Shown here: in pieces, positions 40,883 to 49,177 of the stretch
Numbering within the stretch: the stretch's first letter is position 1
Layout: every line of letters starts with the position of its first letter
Source: Nonomuraea rubra
GTDB taxonomy: Bacteria > Actinomycetota > Actinomycetes > Streptosporangiales > Streptosporangiaceae
Direction: 5' to 3'
NCBI RefSeq assembly: GCF_014207985.1
Contig: NZ_JACHMI010000001.1
Span: 2,277,001-2,341,000 of the forward strand
DNA: 64,000 nt
Notes under the pieces: model-generated
The model's input: only the letters and a program-made list of their open reading frames with translations
What the model was told of the DNA's origin: nothing
Databases searched by the model: none
Translations under genes and position numbers: made by a program

Positions 40883-42877
40883 ATGGAGGTTCCCAGCGAG
40901 CCGCTGCTGCGGCTGCGCGGCCTCAGCACCGACATCGCGCTGCGGCGCGGCACGGTGCACGCGCTCGACCACGTCGACCTGGAGGTCCACCAGGGCGAGA
41001 CGCTCGGCATCGTGGGAGAGTCGGGCAGCGGCAAGACCATGACCGTGCTGTCGGTCATGGGGCTGCTGCCCACCGGCGGCAGCGTCGTCGGCGGAGAGAT
41101 CCTCTTCGACGGCCGCGACCTGCGCACGATGGAGGCGGCCGAGCTGCGCCGGGTGCGCGGCGTCGAGATGGGCATGGTCTTCCAGGACCCGCTCACCTCG
41201 CTCAACCCCACCATGCGCATCGGCGCCCAGGTCGCCGAGCCGCTGCGGGTGCACCAGGGCCTGAGCAAGGCGCAGGCGCGCGAGCGGGCGATCGAGATCC
41301 TGCGCCGGGTCGGCATGCCCCGCCCCGACAAGATCGTCGATGACTACCCGCACCAGCTCTCCGGCGGCATGCGCCAGCGGGTCGTCATCGCCATGGCGCT
41401 CATCCGCTCCCCGCGCCTGCTCATCGCCGACGAGCCCACCACGGCGCTGGACGTCACCACCCAGCGCCAGATCCTGGAACTCATCGACGACCTGCGCGAG
41501 GAGTTCAAGATGGCGGTCATCCTGGTCACCCACGACCTCGGGGTGATCGCCGGCCGCGCCGACAGGGTCGCCGTCATGTACGCGGGCCGCGTCGTCGAGA
41601 CCGCCACGACCGCCGAGCTGTTCCGCGCGCCGCGCCACCGCTACACCGAGGCGCTCATGCGCGCCCTGCCGGAATCGGCTTCGGAAGGCCGCCTCTACAG
41701 CATCCCCGGCCTGCCGCCGGACCTGTCACGGCCGCTGACCGGCTGCCGCTTCGCGCCCCGCTGCGGCTTCGCCACCGACGAGTGCCGCACCACCGACGTC
41801 GCGCTCACCGGGGACGGGCACGCGTTCGCCTGCCTGCACCCGGTCACCGAGCCCGTCACCATCACGGCCTCGGCCGGCTCCGAGCGGGCCGCCTCCGGCG
41901 CCGCCGAGCCGATCCTGACCGTGCGGGACCTGGTCAAGGAGTACGACGCCGGCGGCGCAGGGCTGCGCAGGACCGCCGGCCGCGTCAGCGCCGTGGCCGG
42001 GGTGTCCTTCGAGGTCAAGCCCGGCGAGACGCTGGGCATCGTGGGCGAGTCCGGCTGCGGCAAGTCCACCGTCGGCCGCCTCGTCGCCGGCCTCGAAGCC
42101 CCCACGGGCGGCCGGATCGTCGTGGACGGCACCGACCTCGCCGGCCTGGACCGGCGCGAGCGCCACCGCGTGCACCGCAAGGTGCAGCTCATGTTCCAGG
42201 ACAGCTACGCGGCCATGAACCCGCGCATGCGCATCGACTCCATCCTCACGGAGCCGCTGGAGATCCAGCAGGTCGGCGACGCCGCCGCCCGCCGCGCCCG
42301 GGTGAGCGAGCTGCTCGACCAGGTCGGGCTGCCGCGCCGGGCGCTGGAGCGCTACCCGCACGAGTTCTCCGGCGGGCAGCTGCAGCGCATCGGGCTGGCC
42401 AGGTCGCTGGCGCTGCGGCCACGGCTGATCGTGGCCGACGAGCCGGTCAGCGCGCTGGACGTGTCGGTGCAGGCGCAGGTGCTCAACCTGATGCGGGACC
42501 TCCAGGGCGAGCTGGGCCTGTCGTACGTGTTCATCAGCCACGACCTGTCCGTGGTGGACTACATGGCCGACCGCATCGGCGTGATGTACCTGGGCAAGCT
42601 GGTGGAGGTGGGCCCCGCCCACCAGGTGGTGCGCGCGCCGCGCCACCCGTACACGCAGGCCCTGCTGGACGCCGTGCCCTCGCCCGACCCCGGCCACACG
42701 CCCAGCCCGGACACGACCATCCGGGGCGAGCTGCCCAGCGCGCTCGACCCGCCGACCGGCTGCCGCTTCCGCACCCGCTGCCCGCTGGCGCAGGACGTCT
42801 GCGCCACCGAGCCCGTCCTGGAGGGCGGCGCCCACCAGGTCGCCTGCCACTTCCCCCTCCGCAGGGAGAAGGACTAG
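40883..42877 (+). CDS. ABC importer ATPase, fused DppD-DppF
   Basis: 664 residues with two complete ATPase modules in one chain. The first has Walker A GESGSGKT at 45-52, signature LSGGMRQRV, and Walker B LLIADEPTTALD, ending in the Cys-containing oligopeptide tail GCRFAPRCGFATDEC. The second, from about residue 345, has GESGCGKS, FSGGQLQRIGLARSLA and LIVADEPVSALD, and its own tail GCRFRTRCPLAQDVC. The Cys-rich tails resemble the iron-sulfur-binding tails of Dpp/Opp ATPases. The fusion replaces separate DppD and DppF proteins. Convergent with and overlapping the reductase gene by four bases. Confidence 0.93.
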   Translation: MEVPSEPLLRLRGLSTDIALRRGTVHALDHVDLEVHQGETLGIVGESGSGKTMTVLSVMGLLPTGGSVVGGEILFDGRDLRTMEAAELRRVRGVEMGMVFQDPLTSLNPTMRIGAQVAEPLRVHQGLSKAQARERAIEILRRVGMPRPDKIVDDYPHQLSGGMRQRVVIAMALIRSPRLLIADEPTTALDVTTQRQILELIDDLREEFKMAVILVTHDLGVIAGRADRVAVMYAGRVVETATTAELFRAPRHRYTEALMRALPESASEGRLYSIPGLPPDLSRPLTGCRFAPRCGFATDECRTTDVALTGDGHAFACLHPVTEPVTITASAGSERAASGAAEPILTVRDLVKEYDAGGAGLRRTAGRVSAVAGVSFEVKPGETLGIVGESGCGKSTVGRLVAGLEAPTGGRIVVDGTDLAGLDRRERHRVHRKVQLMFQDSYAAMNPRMRIDSILTEPLEIQQVGDAAARRARVSELLDQVGLPRRALERYPHEFSGGQLQRIGLARSLALRPRLIVADEPVSALDVSVQAQVLNLMRDLQGELGLSYVFISHDLSVVDYMADRIGVMYLGKLVEVGPAHQVVRAPRHPYTQALLDAVPSPDPGHTPSPDTTIRGELPSALDPPTGCRFRTRCPLAQDVCATEPVLEGGAHQVACHFPLRREKD

Positions 42878-43446
42878 CGCCGGACGCGGTAGAGCAGGTG
42901 GAGGACCCGGTCGCCCCGGACGACCACGTGCGGGTCCTCCAGCAGGTGCTGGGCGTCGACGGAGCCGAAGTACCGCTTGCCCGAGCCGAGCACCACCGGC
43001 ACGACGTCCATCGCCACCTCGTCCACCAGCCCGAGGGCGAAGGCCTGGCCGCCGGCCTCGCCCGCCGCGACGGCGACGTTGCGCTCGCCCGCGAGCTCCC
43101 TGGCCAGCGCGACCGCCCGCGTCACGTCGTCCACGAAGTGGTACGACGCCTCGGGGTGCCAGCCCTCGGGCTTGGGCCGGTGCGAGAGCACGACCACGTG
43201 GTCGCCCGTGGGCGGCCTGCCGTCCCACCCGTTGGTCATGTCGAACAGGTGCCGCCCGATGACCATCGACCCGATGCGGGACCAGACCGGGTTGACGTAG
43301 TCGGCCGAGGCCCGCGAGACCTTGCCGATGCCGCCGAGGTCGACGGTCCCGTTGTAGTACCAGTCGAACAGCGGGCCGACCTCGTCGTTCGCGTCGGCGA
43401 TGAAGCCGTCGACCGAGACGACGTTGTGCATGATCACGTTACCCAT
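42874..43446 (-). CDS. Dihydrofolate reductase-like (RibD C-terminal) family protein
   Basis: 190 residues with the DHFR/RibD-C fold: IMHNVVSVDGFIADANDEVGP at the N terminus, GSMVIGRHLFDMTNGWDG in the middle and LVDEVAMDVVPVVLGSGKRYFG near the end. Many actinobacteria carry several of these stand-alone proteins, which bind NADPH and reduce unknown substrates; they are usually not true folate enzymes. ATG 43446 has AGGAG at good distance. Convergent overlap with the transporter ATPase gene; nothing else links it to neighbours. Confidence 0.85.
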   Translation of the reverse strand: MGNVIMHNVVSVDGFIADANDEVGPLFDWYYNGTVDLGGIGKVSRASADYVNPVWSRIGSMVIGRHLFDMTNGWDGRPPTGDHVVVLSHRPKPEGWHPEASYHFVDDVTRAVALARELAGERNVAVAAGEAGGQAFALGLVDEVAMDVVPVVLGSGKRYFGSVDAQHLLEDPHVVVRGDRVLHLLYRVRR

Positions 43447-43562
43447 CACAGCTCCTGAGCGTGGTCGAAGGTGGTTTCGTCAACGCGTCGATCGCGTGCC
43501 GCCGGAATCGACATCACCCGGAGGAAATTTCCGCTCCGGTCCGCGGACGGGCTCGGCCACCT

Positions 43563-43644
43563 CAGTCACTTGACGGTGGTCCGGTGGCCCCGGGGCGCCG
43601 CGGCGTGGCGGGCCGGCCCGACGGTTCTGGCCGTCATGTGACTG
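43563..43644. promoter_or_regulatory. Long inverted repeat before the tannase-family gene
   Basis: CAGTCACTTGACGG (43563-43576) and CCGTCATGTGACTG (43631-43644) are reverse complements at 13 of 14 positions, 54 bp apart, in the 296-bp gap between the reductase and esterase genes. They could be two half-sites or paired operators for a looping regulator. The rest of the gap holds nothing recognisable. Confidence 0.4.
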
Positions 43645-43742
43645 ATGTGCCGCACCCGCCTGGCGGGCCAGAGTAGGGGCCGCACCAGGGACCGGCCGGA
43701 CCTGCTGCTCAGCGACACGCGTACTCCAGTGATGGGACATTC

Positions 43743-45362
43743 ATGAAAAGACTTCTGGCCGTCCTGGCGGCCGGTGTGCCGCTGGCGGCGGCGATCTGCC
43801 TGCCGACCAGCGCCGCGGTCGCCGCGGTCGCCGCGCCGTTCAGTTGCTCGCCGTCCATCTCCGTCAAGGCTCCGGCGGGCACCACGGTGGAATCGGTGAC
43901 GGCGCAGCGCCGCGAGGCGGGCACGGTGCACGTGCCGCCGGTGCCGCCGCTGCCGGGCGTGGACGTCCCGGGCGTGCCGGCGCACTGCGCGGTCACCGTC
44001 ACCCTCACCCACCCCGGCGTCGGCGACCACGCCAAGGTGCAGGTCTGGCTGCCCGAGACGGGCTGGACCGGCCGGTTCCAGGCGGTCGGCGGCAGCGCCT
44101 TCGCCGCCGGCGACTACGGCGCCGCCCTGGCCGGCGCGATCAAGACCGGCTACGCCGCCGCCACCACCGACGCCGGCGTCGGCACCTACCTCGACACCAC
44201 CTGGGCCCTGACCAGCGACGGCGAGGTGAACAAGGACCTGCTGAAGAACTTCGCCGACCGCTCCCAGCACGAGATGACCCTGGTCGCCAAGCAGGTCATC
44301 GCCACGGTCTACGGCAAGCCCGCCTCCTACTCCTACTGGAACGGCTGCTCCACCGGCGGCCGCCAGGGCTACATGGAGGCCCAGCGCCACCCCGGCGACT
44401 ACGACGGCATCCTGGCCACCGCCCCGGCCATCAACTGGGACGAGTTCGAAGTCGCCACCCTGTGGCCCCAGGTCGTGATGAACCAGGAGCACACCTACCC
44501 CGCTCCGTGCGAACTCGCCGCCTTCAACCAGGCCGCCATCAAGGCCTGCGACCCGCTCGACGGCGTCCGCGACGGCGTCATCGGCGAGCCCGCCCGGTGC
44601 ACCTACGACCCGCGCAAGCTCATCGGCAAGACCGTCGAATGCGACGGCAAGCAGGAGACCATCACCGCCGCCGACGCCACCGTCGTCCGCAAGATCTGGG
44701 ACGGCCCGCGCACCCCGTCCGGCAAGAAGCTCTGGGCCGGCCTGCCCATCGGCGCCGGCTTCGACCTGGCCGGCACCCAGCCCGGCCCGGACGGCACCCG
44801 CGTCGGCGCCCCGTTCCCGGTCCCGGCCGCCTGGGTCACCACCTGGCTCAAGCGCCAGCCCACCTTCGACCTGACCACGATCACCTACGCCGACTTCGCC
44901 AAGCTGTTCGCCCAGTCCCAGGCCGAATACGACCAGATCATCGGCACCGACGACCCGGACCTGTCGGCGTTCCGCAAGGCCGGCGGCAAGCTCCTGTCCT
45001 GGCACGGCCAGTCCGACCAGCTCATCCCCACCCAGGGGACCGTGGACTACCGCGAGCGGGTGGCCCGCGCGATGGGCGGCTCGCACCGCGTCGACGACTT
45101 CTACCGGCTGTTCCTCGCGCCGGGTGTCGACCACTGCGGCAACGCCACCAGCACCGGCCCCGTGCCCACCGACGCCCTGGCCGCCCTGACCGCCTGGGTC
45201 GAGCAGGGCAAGGCCCCGCGGACGCTGAGCGCCGCCATCAAGGACGCCTCCGGCAAGACGGTCACCAGGAACCTGTGCCTGTACCCGTCCGTCTCCCGCT
45301 ACACCGGCCACGGCGACCAGGCCGACGCGGCGAGCTACCGGTGCGCGAAGCCCCGGCACTGA
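43743..45362 (+). CDS. Secreted tannase/feruloyl esterase family protein
   Basis: 539 residues with a signal peptide (MKRLLAVLAAGVPLAAAICL, cleavage after an Ala-rich stretch). The tannase-family CS-D-HC pattern is present: the nucleophile in NGCSTGGRQGYM, Asp in SWHGQSDQLIPTQG, and His-Cys in GVDHCGNA, where the Cys pair forms a disulfide beside the active site. A lid region with many Cys (ACDPLDGVRDGVIGEPARC) is typical and often binds calcium. It should hydrolyse galloyl or feruloyl esters from plant material outside the cell. A strong terminator hairpin follows the stop. Confidence 0.9.
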   Translation: MKRLLAVLAAGVPLAAAICLPTSAAVAAVAAPFSCSPSISVKAPAGTTVESVTAQRREAGTVHVPPVPPLPGVDVPGVPAHCAVTVTLTHPGVGDHAKVQVWLPETGWTGRFQAVGGSAFAAGDYGAALAGAIKTGYAAATTDAGVGTYLDTTWALTSDGEVNKDLLKNFADRSQHEMTLVAKQVIATVYGKPASYSYWNGCSTGGRQGYMEAQRHPGDYDGILATAPAINWDEFEVATLWPQVVMNQEHTYPAPCELAAFNQAAIKACDPLDGVRDGVIGEPARCTYDPRKLIGKTVECDGKQETITAADATVVRKIWDGPRTPSGKKLWAGLPIGAGFDLAGTQPGPDGTRVGAPFPVPAAWVTTWLKRQPTFDLTTITYADFAKLFAQSQAEYDQIIGTDDPDLSAFRKAGGKLLSWHGQSDQLIPTQGTVDYRERVARAMGGSHRVDDFYRLFLAPGVDHCGNATSTGPVPTDALAALTAWVEQGKAPRTLSAAIKDASGKTVTRNLCLYPSVSRYTGHGDQADAASYRCAKPRH

Positions 45363-45367
45363 CCGTC

Positions 45368-45407
45368 CCGCGTCCCGGGGCCGCCCAGCCGCGGCCCCGG
45401 GACGCGG
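45368..45407 (+). terminator. Strong terminator after the tannase-family gene
   Basis: Perfect 17-bp stem: CCGCGTCCCGGGGCCGC (45368-45384) and GCGGCCCCGGGACGCGG (45391-45407) with a 6-base loop, then CTTCCCC. Very stable. Confidence 0.85.
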
Positions 45408-45447
45408 CTTCCCCGTCAGAAGCCACGTCCAGTGTTCCGGAGGCTCC

Positions 45448-46185
45448 GTGAACCCCACTCCCGTCGTCTTCATCCACGGCGCGTGGCTGCACGCGCTGTC
45501 CTGGAAGCCGTGGGCGGAGCGCTTCTCCAGTCTCGGCTACGCCGTCTCCGCGCCGCTCAGGCCGGGGGAGCCCGCCACGCCGGCGGAGGCCCGCCGGCAG
45601 CCGGAAAGCTCGCGCGAGCTGGGGCTCGACGCCCTCACCGAGCACTACGCGGGCATCGTACGCTCCTTCGACACCCCGCCCGTGCTGGTCGGTCACTCGG
45701 TGGGCGGGCTGATCGCGCAGCACCTCCTCGGCACCGACCTCGGGCGGGCCGCGGTCGCCATCGCGCCCGTCCCCGTGAACCAGGTCCCGCGCGAGCCGTG
45801 GCCCGCGACGCTCGACGCGGCGCTGTTCCGCCGGCTGTTCGCCAACGCGGTCACCCAGGAGGAATCGGCACACCTCTTCGCCCGGCACGCCGTTCCCGCG
45901 CCGGCCCGGCTGCTGGCCGAGCTGGGCGGCGGCCCGCACCCGCGCGCCGAGGTGAACACGGGCAACACCGGCCGCGGCCCGCTGCTGCTGATCTCGGGGC
46001 AGGAGGACCGGCTGGTGCCCGACTCCGTCACCCGCGCGGTGTACAAGCTGTACGGCGACTCGACGGCGGTGACCGGGCTCAAGCAGTTCCCCGACCGGGG
46101 CCACTCCATGGTTCTCGACAGCGGCTGGCGGGCGGTCGCGGACTACGTCCTGCGCTGGCTCGCCGAACGGGGCCTCGGTGCCTGA
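45448..46185 (+). CDS. Alpha/beta hydrolase
   Basis: 245 residues. N-terminal VVFIHGAWLHALSWKPW supplies the oxyanion hole, the nucleophile elbow is LVGHSVGGLIAQ (Ser near 93), the acid is probably Asp in ISGQEDRLVPDS, and the base His is in FPDRGHSMVLDS. This is a small cytoplasmic esterase or lipase-like hydrolase of the type often annotated as EstA-like or arylesterase. GTG start with CGGAGG ahead. It follows the tannase-family gene after a terminator, so it is likely transcribed separately, and converges with a LuxR-family gene with only 7 bp between. Confidence 0.85.
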   Translation: MNPTPVVFIHGAWLHALSWKPWAERFSSLGYAVSAPLRPGEPATPAEARRQPESSRELGLDALTEHYAGIVRSFDTPPVLVGHSVGGLIAQHLLGTDLGRAAVAIAPVPVNQVPREPWPATLDAALFRRLFANAVTQEESAHLFARHAVPAPARLLAELGGGPHPRAEVNTGNTGRGPLLLISGQEDRLVPDSVTRAVYKLYGDSTAVTGLKQFPDRGHSMVLDSGWRAVADYVLRWLAERGLGA

Positions 46186-46192
46186 CAGGCCG

Positions 46193-48898
46193 TCAGCCGG
46201 GGAGCTTGCCCAGGGCGTCGCGCAAGGCGGCCCTGGACGTGATGCCCAGCTTCGGGAAGACCCGGTAGAGGTGCGAGCTGACGGTACGCGGGGACAGGCG
46301 CATCCGCTCGCCGATCTCCTTGTTCGTCAGCCCGCCGGCGGCCAGCTCCGCGATCCGGCGCTCCTGCCAGGTCAGCTCCGTCAGGTGCGACGGCGCGGTG
46401 CCGGCGGGCGCGCCCGAGGCCCGTAGCTCCGCCTGCGCCCGCTCCGCCCAGCCGACGGCGCCCAGCCGGTCGAACGACTCCGCGGCCAGGACCAGCAACG
46501 GCCGTGCCGCCCGGGGCCCCTGGGTGTGCCTCAGCCGGACGCCGCGGGCCAGGCGGATGCGGGCCAGCTCGAACGGGAAGCCGGCGGCGCCCGGCGCGGC
46601 CTCGGCGCGCGCGTACAGGTCCGCCGCCTCCTTCTCGTCGCCGGTCGTCATCGCCGCCGCGCTGTACGTGATCAGGGCCAGGCGGGGGGAGATGCCGGGC
46701 AGGCCGGCGTCCAGCGCGGCCAGGGAGTGCCGGTGGGCCTGCTCCAGCCGTCCCGTGTGCACGGCCGACTCGACGAGGTCGAGCAGCGTGCGGGCGGCCT
46801 GGTGCGCGTAGGGCTCGAACGAGCCCGGCGGGGTGATGCCGATGGCGTGCAGGTAGGCGGCCTCGTAGTCGCCCTCGCTGAGGGCCGCCGCCGTGCCGAT
46901 CGCGTCCGCGAGCTGGGTCAGGAACCCGACGCCACGCGGGCGGGCCCAGGCGTCCACGACCGCCTGCAACTCGCGGGCCCGCTCCAGCCGGCCGCGCACG
47001 GCGGCGAGGAGCCCCAGGTAGGCGCGGGTGTGGTGGGCGAACAGCACGTTGCCGTGCGCGGTGTTCAGCTCCAGCGCGCGCCGCCCCGTCCGCTCGGCGT
47101 CGTCCCACTCGCCGGCGGCGAGCTGGTCGAGCATGATCAGGTGCAGCATGGTCATGCCGTTCGCCACGGCGCCGGTCTCCACCTCGCGGTCCACCGCGCG
47201 CTGCAGGTGCGGGCGGTACCTGCTCAGCGTGTCGACGTGGTAGGCGGCCACGGCCAGGCGGGAGACGTCCCACGGCTCCAGGGCCGACACGTCGGCGAAC
47301 GCCCGCTCGACCCGCTCGTCCACCCCGCCTCCGTGGCGGACCACGTCGCTCCACGCGTCGCGGTAGACGGCCGAGCGCGGGTGGACGCGGTCGCCCAGCG
47401 CGCGCAGCAGCTCCTCCGTACGGTGCCACGAGCCGGCGTCGCCGGCGTACTGGCTGATGGCGAGCAGCAGGTCCACGAGCCGGGTGAGCACCTCGGGGCC
47501 GTCGTCCCCCAGGTGCTCGATCGCCGCCGCCACCCGGTGGTGCGCCGAACGCACGTCGCCGTCCTCGTACAGGGCCACGTACGCCGCGGCGATGGCCGTG
47601 GCGGGGGACTCGGCCGGGCCCGGCGCCGGATCCGAGCGGACGAGCCTCTGCGCCTGGTCCAGGAGCGCGGCGTGCCCCGCGATGAACGCGGCGTCGCCGA
47701 GCCGCCTGGACCGGTCGGCCGGGGTCTCGCTCAGCTCCGCCGCCCGGGTCAGCCAGGCCACGGCCGCCACCGCGCCGCCGCGCCGGGTCGCCGACTCGGC
47801 CGCCGCCTCCAGCGTGGCCGCCACCTCCTCGTCGGGGTCCACCCGCGAGGCCGCCAGGTGACGCGCGTGCCGCTCGACCTCGCCCTCGTGCAGCCGGGCG
47901 AGGTCCGCGTGCGCCGCGCGGCGCTGGTTCGGCGTGGAGAGCTGGACGACGGTGGAGCGGACCAGCGGGTGCCGGAAGACGAGCTCGCCGGTGGCGGGAT
48001 CGGTGTCCAGCAGGCCGGCCGCCATCGCCTCGCCGGTGTCGCGCATGCGGTAGCGCCTGCCGGGGGAGCGGTTCCCGCCCTGGCCGGCTCCGACGCCGTC
48101 GAGGGCGCCGCGCAGCAGTTCCTCGCGTACGGGGGCGGCGAGGCGTTCGATGCGCAGGCCGTACACGTGCTGGAGGCGGCGCGACAGCGGGACCGAGCCG
48201 AAGCCGGCCGCCTCGACGTACGGCGGCAGCTCCACGAGGGCCAGCGCGTTGCCCATGGCGTGCTCCAGGACCAGGCGCCTGGTGCGCGGGCTCAGCCCCG
48301 GATGGCGCAGGTCCAGCAGCCGCCCGGCGGCCTCGTCGGGGAGGGGCGGCAGCGTGAGCTCCGGGAGCGCGGCCGTGTCGAACCGCGAGCCGACGTCCGA
48401 CCGCACGGCGATCAGCATCTTCACCGCGCTGCCCGCGAGCCGGCGCCCCACGAACCCGCACACCTCGATGCTGGACGCGTCCAGCCACTGGCCGTCGTCG
48501 AGCAACAGCAGCAGCGGCCCGCCCGATGAGGCCAGGGACAGCAGGTCCAGGACGGCGATGCCGAGGGACATGACCGACGGCGTCCCGCCCTGGCGCAGCC
48601 CGAAGGCGACGTCGAAGGCGGCGCGGTGCCCGTCGTCGAGCCCGGACAGGCGGGGGAGCAGGGGGTGGAGGAGCTGGTGCAGGCCGGCGTAGGGCAGCTC
48701 CGATTCCGCCTCTACACCGGCGGCCCTGATCACGTCGTGGGCGGGGGTGGCCAGGGCGGCGGCGTGGTCGAGCAGGGCGCTCTTGCCGACGCCGGTCTCG
48801 CCTCTGAGGACCAGGGCCTGGCCCTGGGGTGCCGCCAGGAAGGCGGACAGCTTCTCCCGCTCGCCGTCCCGCCCCACGATCGCCTGTCCGGGATTCAT
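46193..48898 (-). CDS. LAL-type LuxR family regulator with AAA ATPase domain
   Basis: 901 residues: an N-terminal ATPase with Walker A GETGVGKS at 33-40 and Walker B LLLLLDDGQWLDASS, a long helical-repeat middle (TPR-like, rich in Ala/Leu/Arg), and a C-terminal LuxR helix-turn-helix (LTWQERRIAELAAGGLTNKEIGERM...VSSHLYRVFPKLGI). Large ATP-binding LuxR regulators activate maltose, cholesterol or antibiotic genes in response to ligands. Only limited neighbours can hint at a target; the flanking alpha/beta hydrolase is convergent. A 40-codon frame overlaps its start (ATGA). Confidence 0.9.
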   Translation of the reverse strand: MNPGQAIVGRDGEREKLSAFLAAPQGQALVLRGETGVGKSALLDHAAALATPAHDVIRAAGVEAESELPYAGLHQLLHPLLPRLSGLDDGHRAAFDVAFGLRQGGTPSVMSLGIAVLDLLSLASSGGPLLLLLDDGQWLDASSIEVCGFVGRRLAGSAVKMLIAVRSDVGSRFDTAALPELTLPPLPDEAAGRLLDLRHPGLSPRTRRLVLEHAMGNALALVELPPYVEAAGFGSVPLSRRLQHVYGLRIERLAAPVREELLRGALDGVGAGQGGNRSPGRRYRMRDTGEAMAAGLLDTDPATGELVFRHPLVRSTVVQLSTPNQRRAAHADLARLHEGEVERHARHLAASRVDPDEEVAATLEAAAESATRRGGAVAAVAWLTRAAELSETPADRSRRLGDAAFIAGHAALLDQAQRLVRSDPAPGPAESPATAIAAAYVALYEDGDVRSAHHRVAAAIEHLGDDGPEVLTRLVDLLLAISQYAGDAGSWHRTEELLRALGDRVHPRSAVYRDAWSDVVRHGGGVDERVERAFADVSALEPWDVSRLAVAAYHVDTLSRYRPHLQRAVDREVETGAVANGMTMLHLIMLDQLAAGEWDDAERTGRRALELNTAHGNVLFAHHTRAYLGLLAAVRGRLERARELQAVVDAWARPRGVGFLTQLADAIGTAAALSEGDYEAAYLHAIGITPPGSFEPYAHQAARTLLDLVESAVHTGRLEQAHRHSLAALDAGLPGISPRLALITYSAAAMTTGDEKEAADLYARAEAAPGAAGFPFELARIRLARGVRLRHTQGPRAARPLLVLAAESFDRLGAVGWAERAQAELRASGAPAGTAPSHLTELTWQERRIAELAAGGLTNKEIGERMRLSPRTVSSHLYRVFPKLGITSRAALRDALGKLPG

Positions 48899-49017
48899 GC
48901 CCGCCTCAGCCTCCCGCCGTGTTCGCTGGACCCGCCGGGATCGCGCGGGCGGCGAGCGCGGCGCGCCGGTGGGAGGCGGCTCTCGATGGCGGCCGCGGCC
49001 TCTGGGGTGGTGGACAT
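48895..49017 (-). CDS. Possible 40-residue leader protein overlapping the LAL regulator start
   Basis: The frame opens with ATG at 49017, reads MSTTPEAAAAIESRLPPARR and ends with RRA, its stop overlapping the regulator ATG as ATGA. Composition at the start is protein-like. There is no good ribosome site, and the tail is Arg-rich as expected from chance in GC-rich DNA. It could be a coupled small protein or part of the leader. Confidence 0.3.
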   Translation of the reverse strand: MSTTPEAAAAIESRLPPARRARRPRDPGGSSEHGGRLRRA

Positions 49018-49177
49018 GTCATGGCAGCGTAGGAGCGGAGGGAGAAGACTCCGTTGACGAACGGTCGGCGTGCGGGGCGGAGGGCTGTCCGCGATGTATA
49101 CGTTCTGTTGCAGCGTGGCGCGCTCGTTCGGGTATGGTCCCAGGGCTCGCGCAGCCTAGGTTAGGAGTCGCACCACC

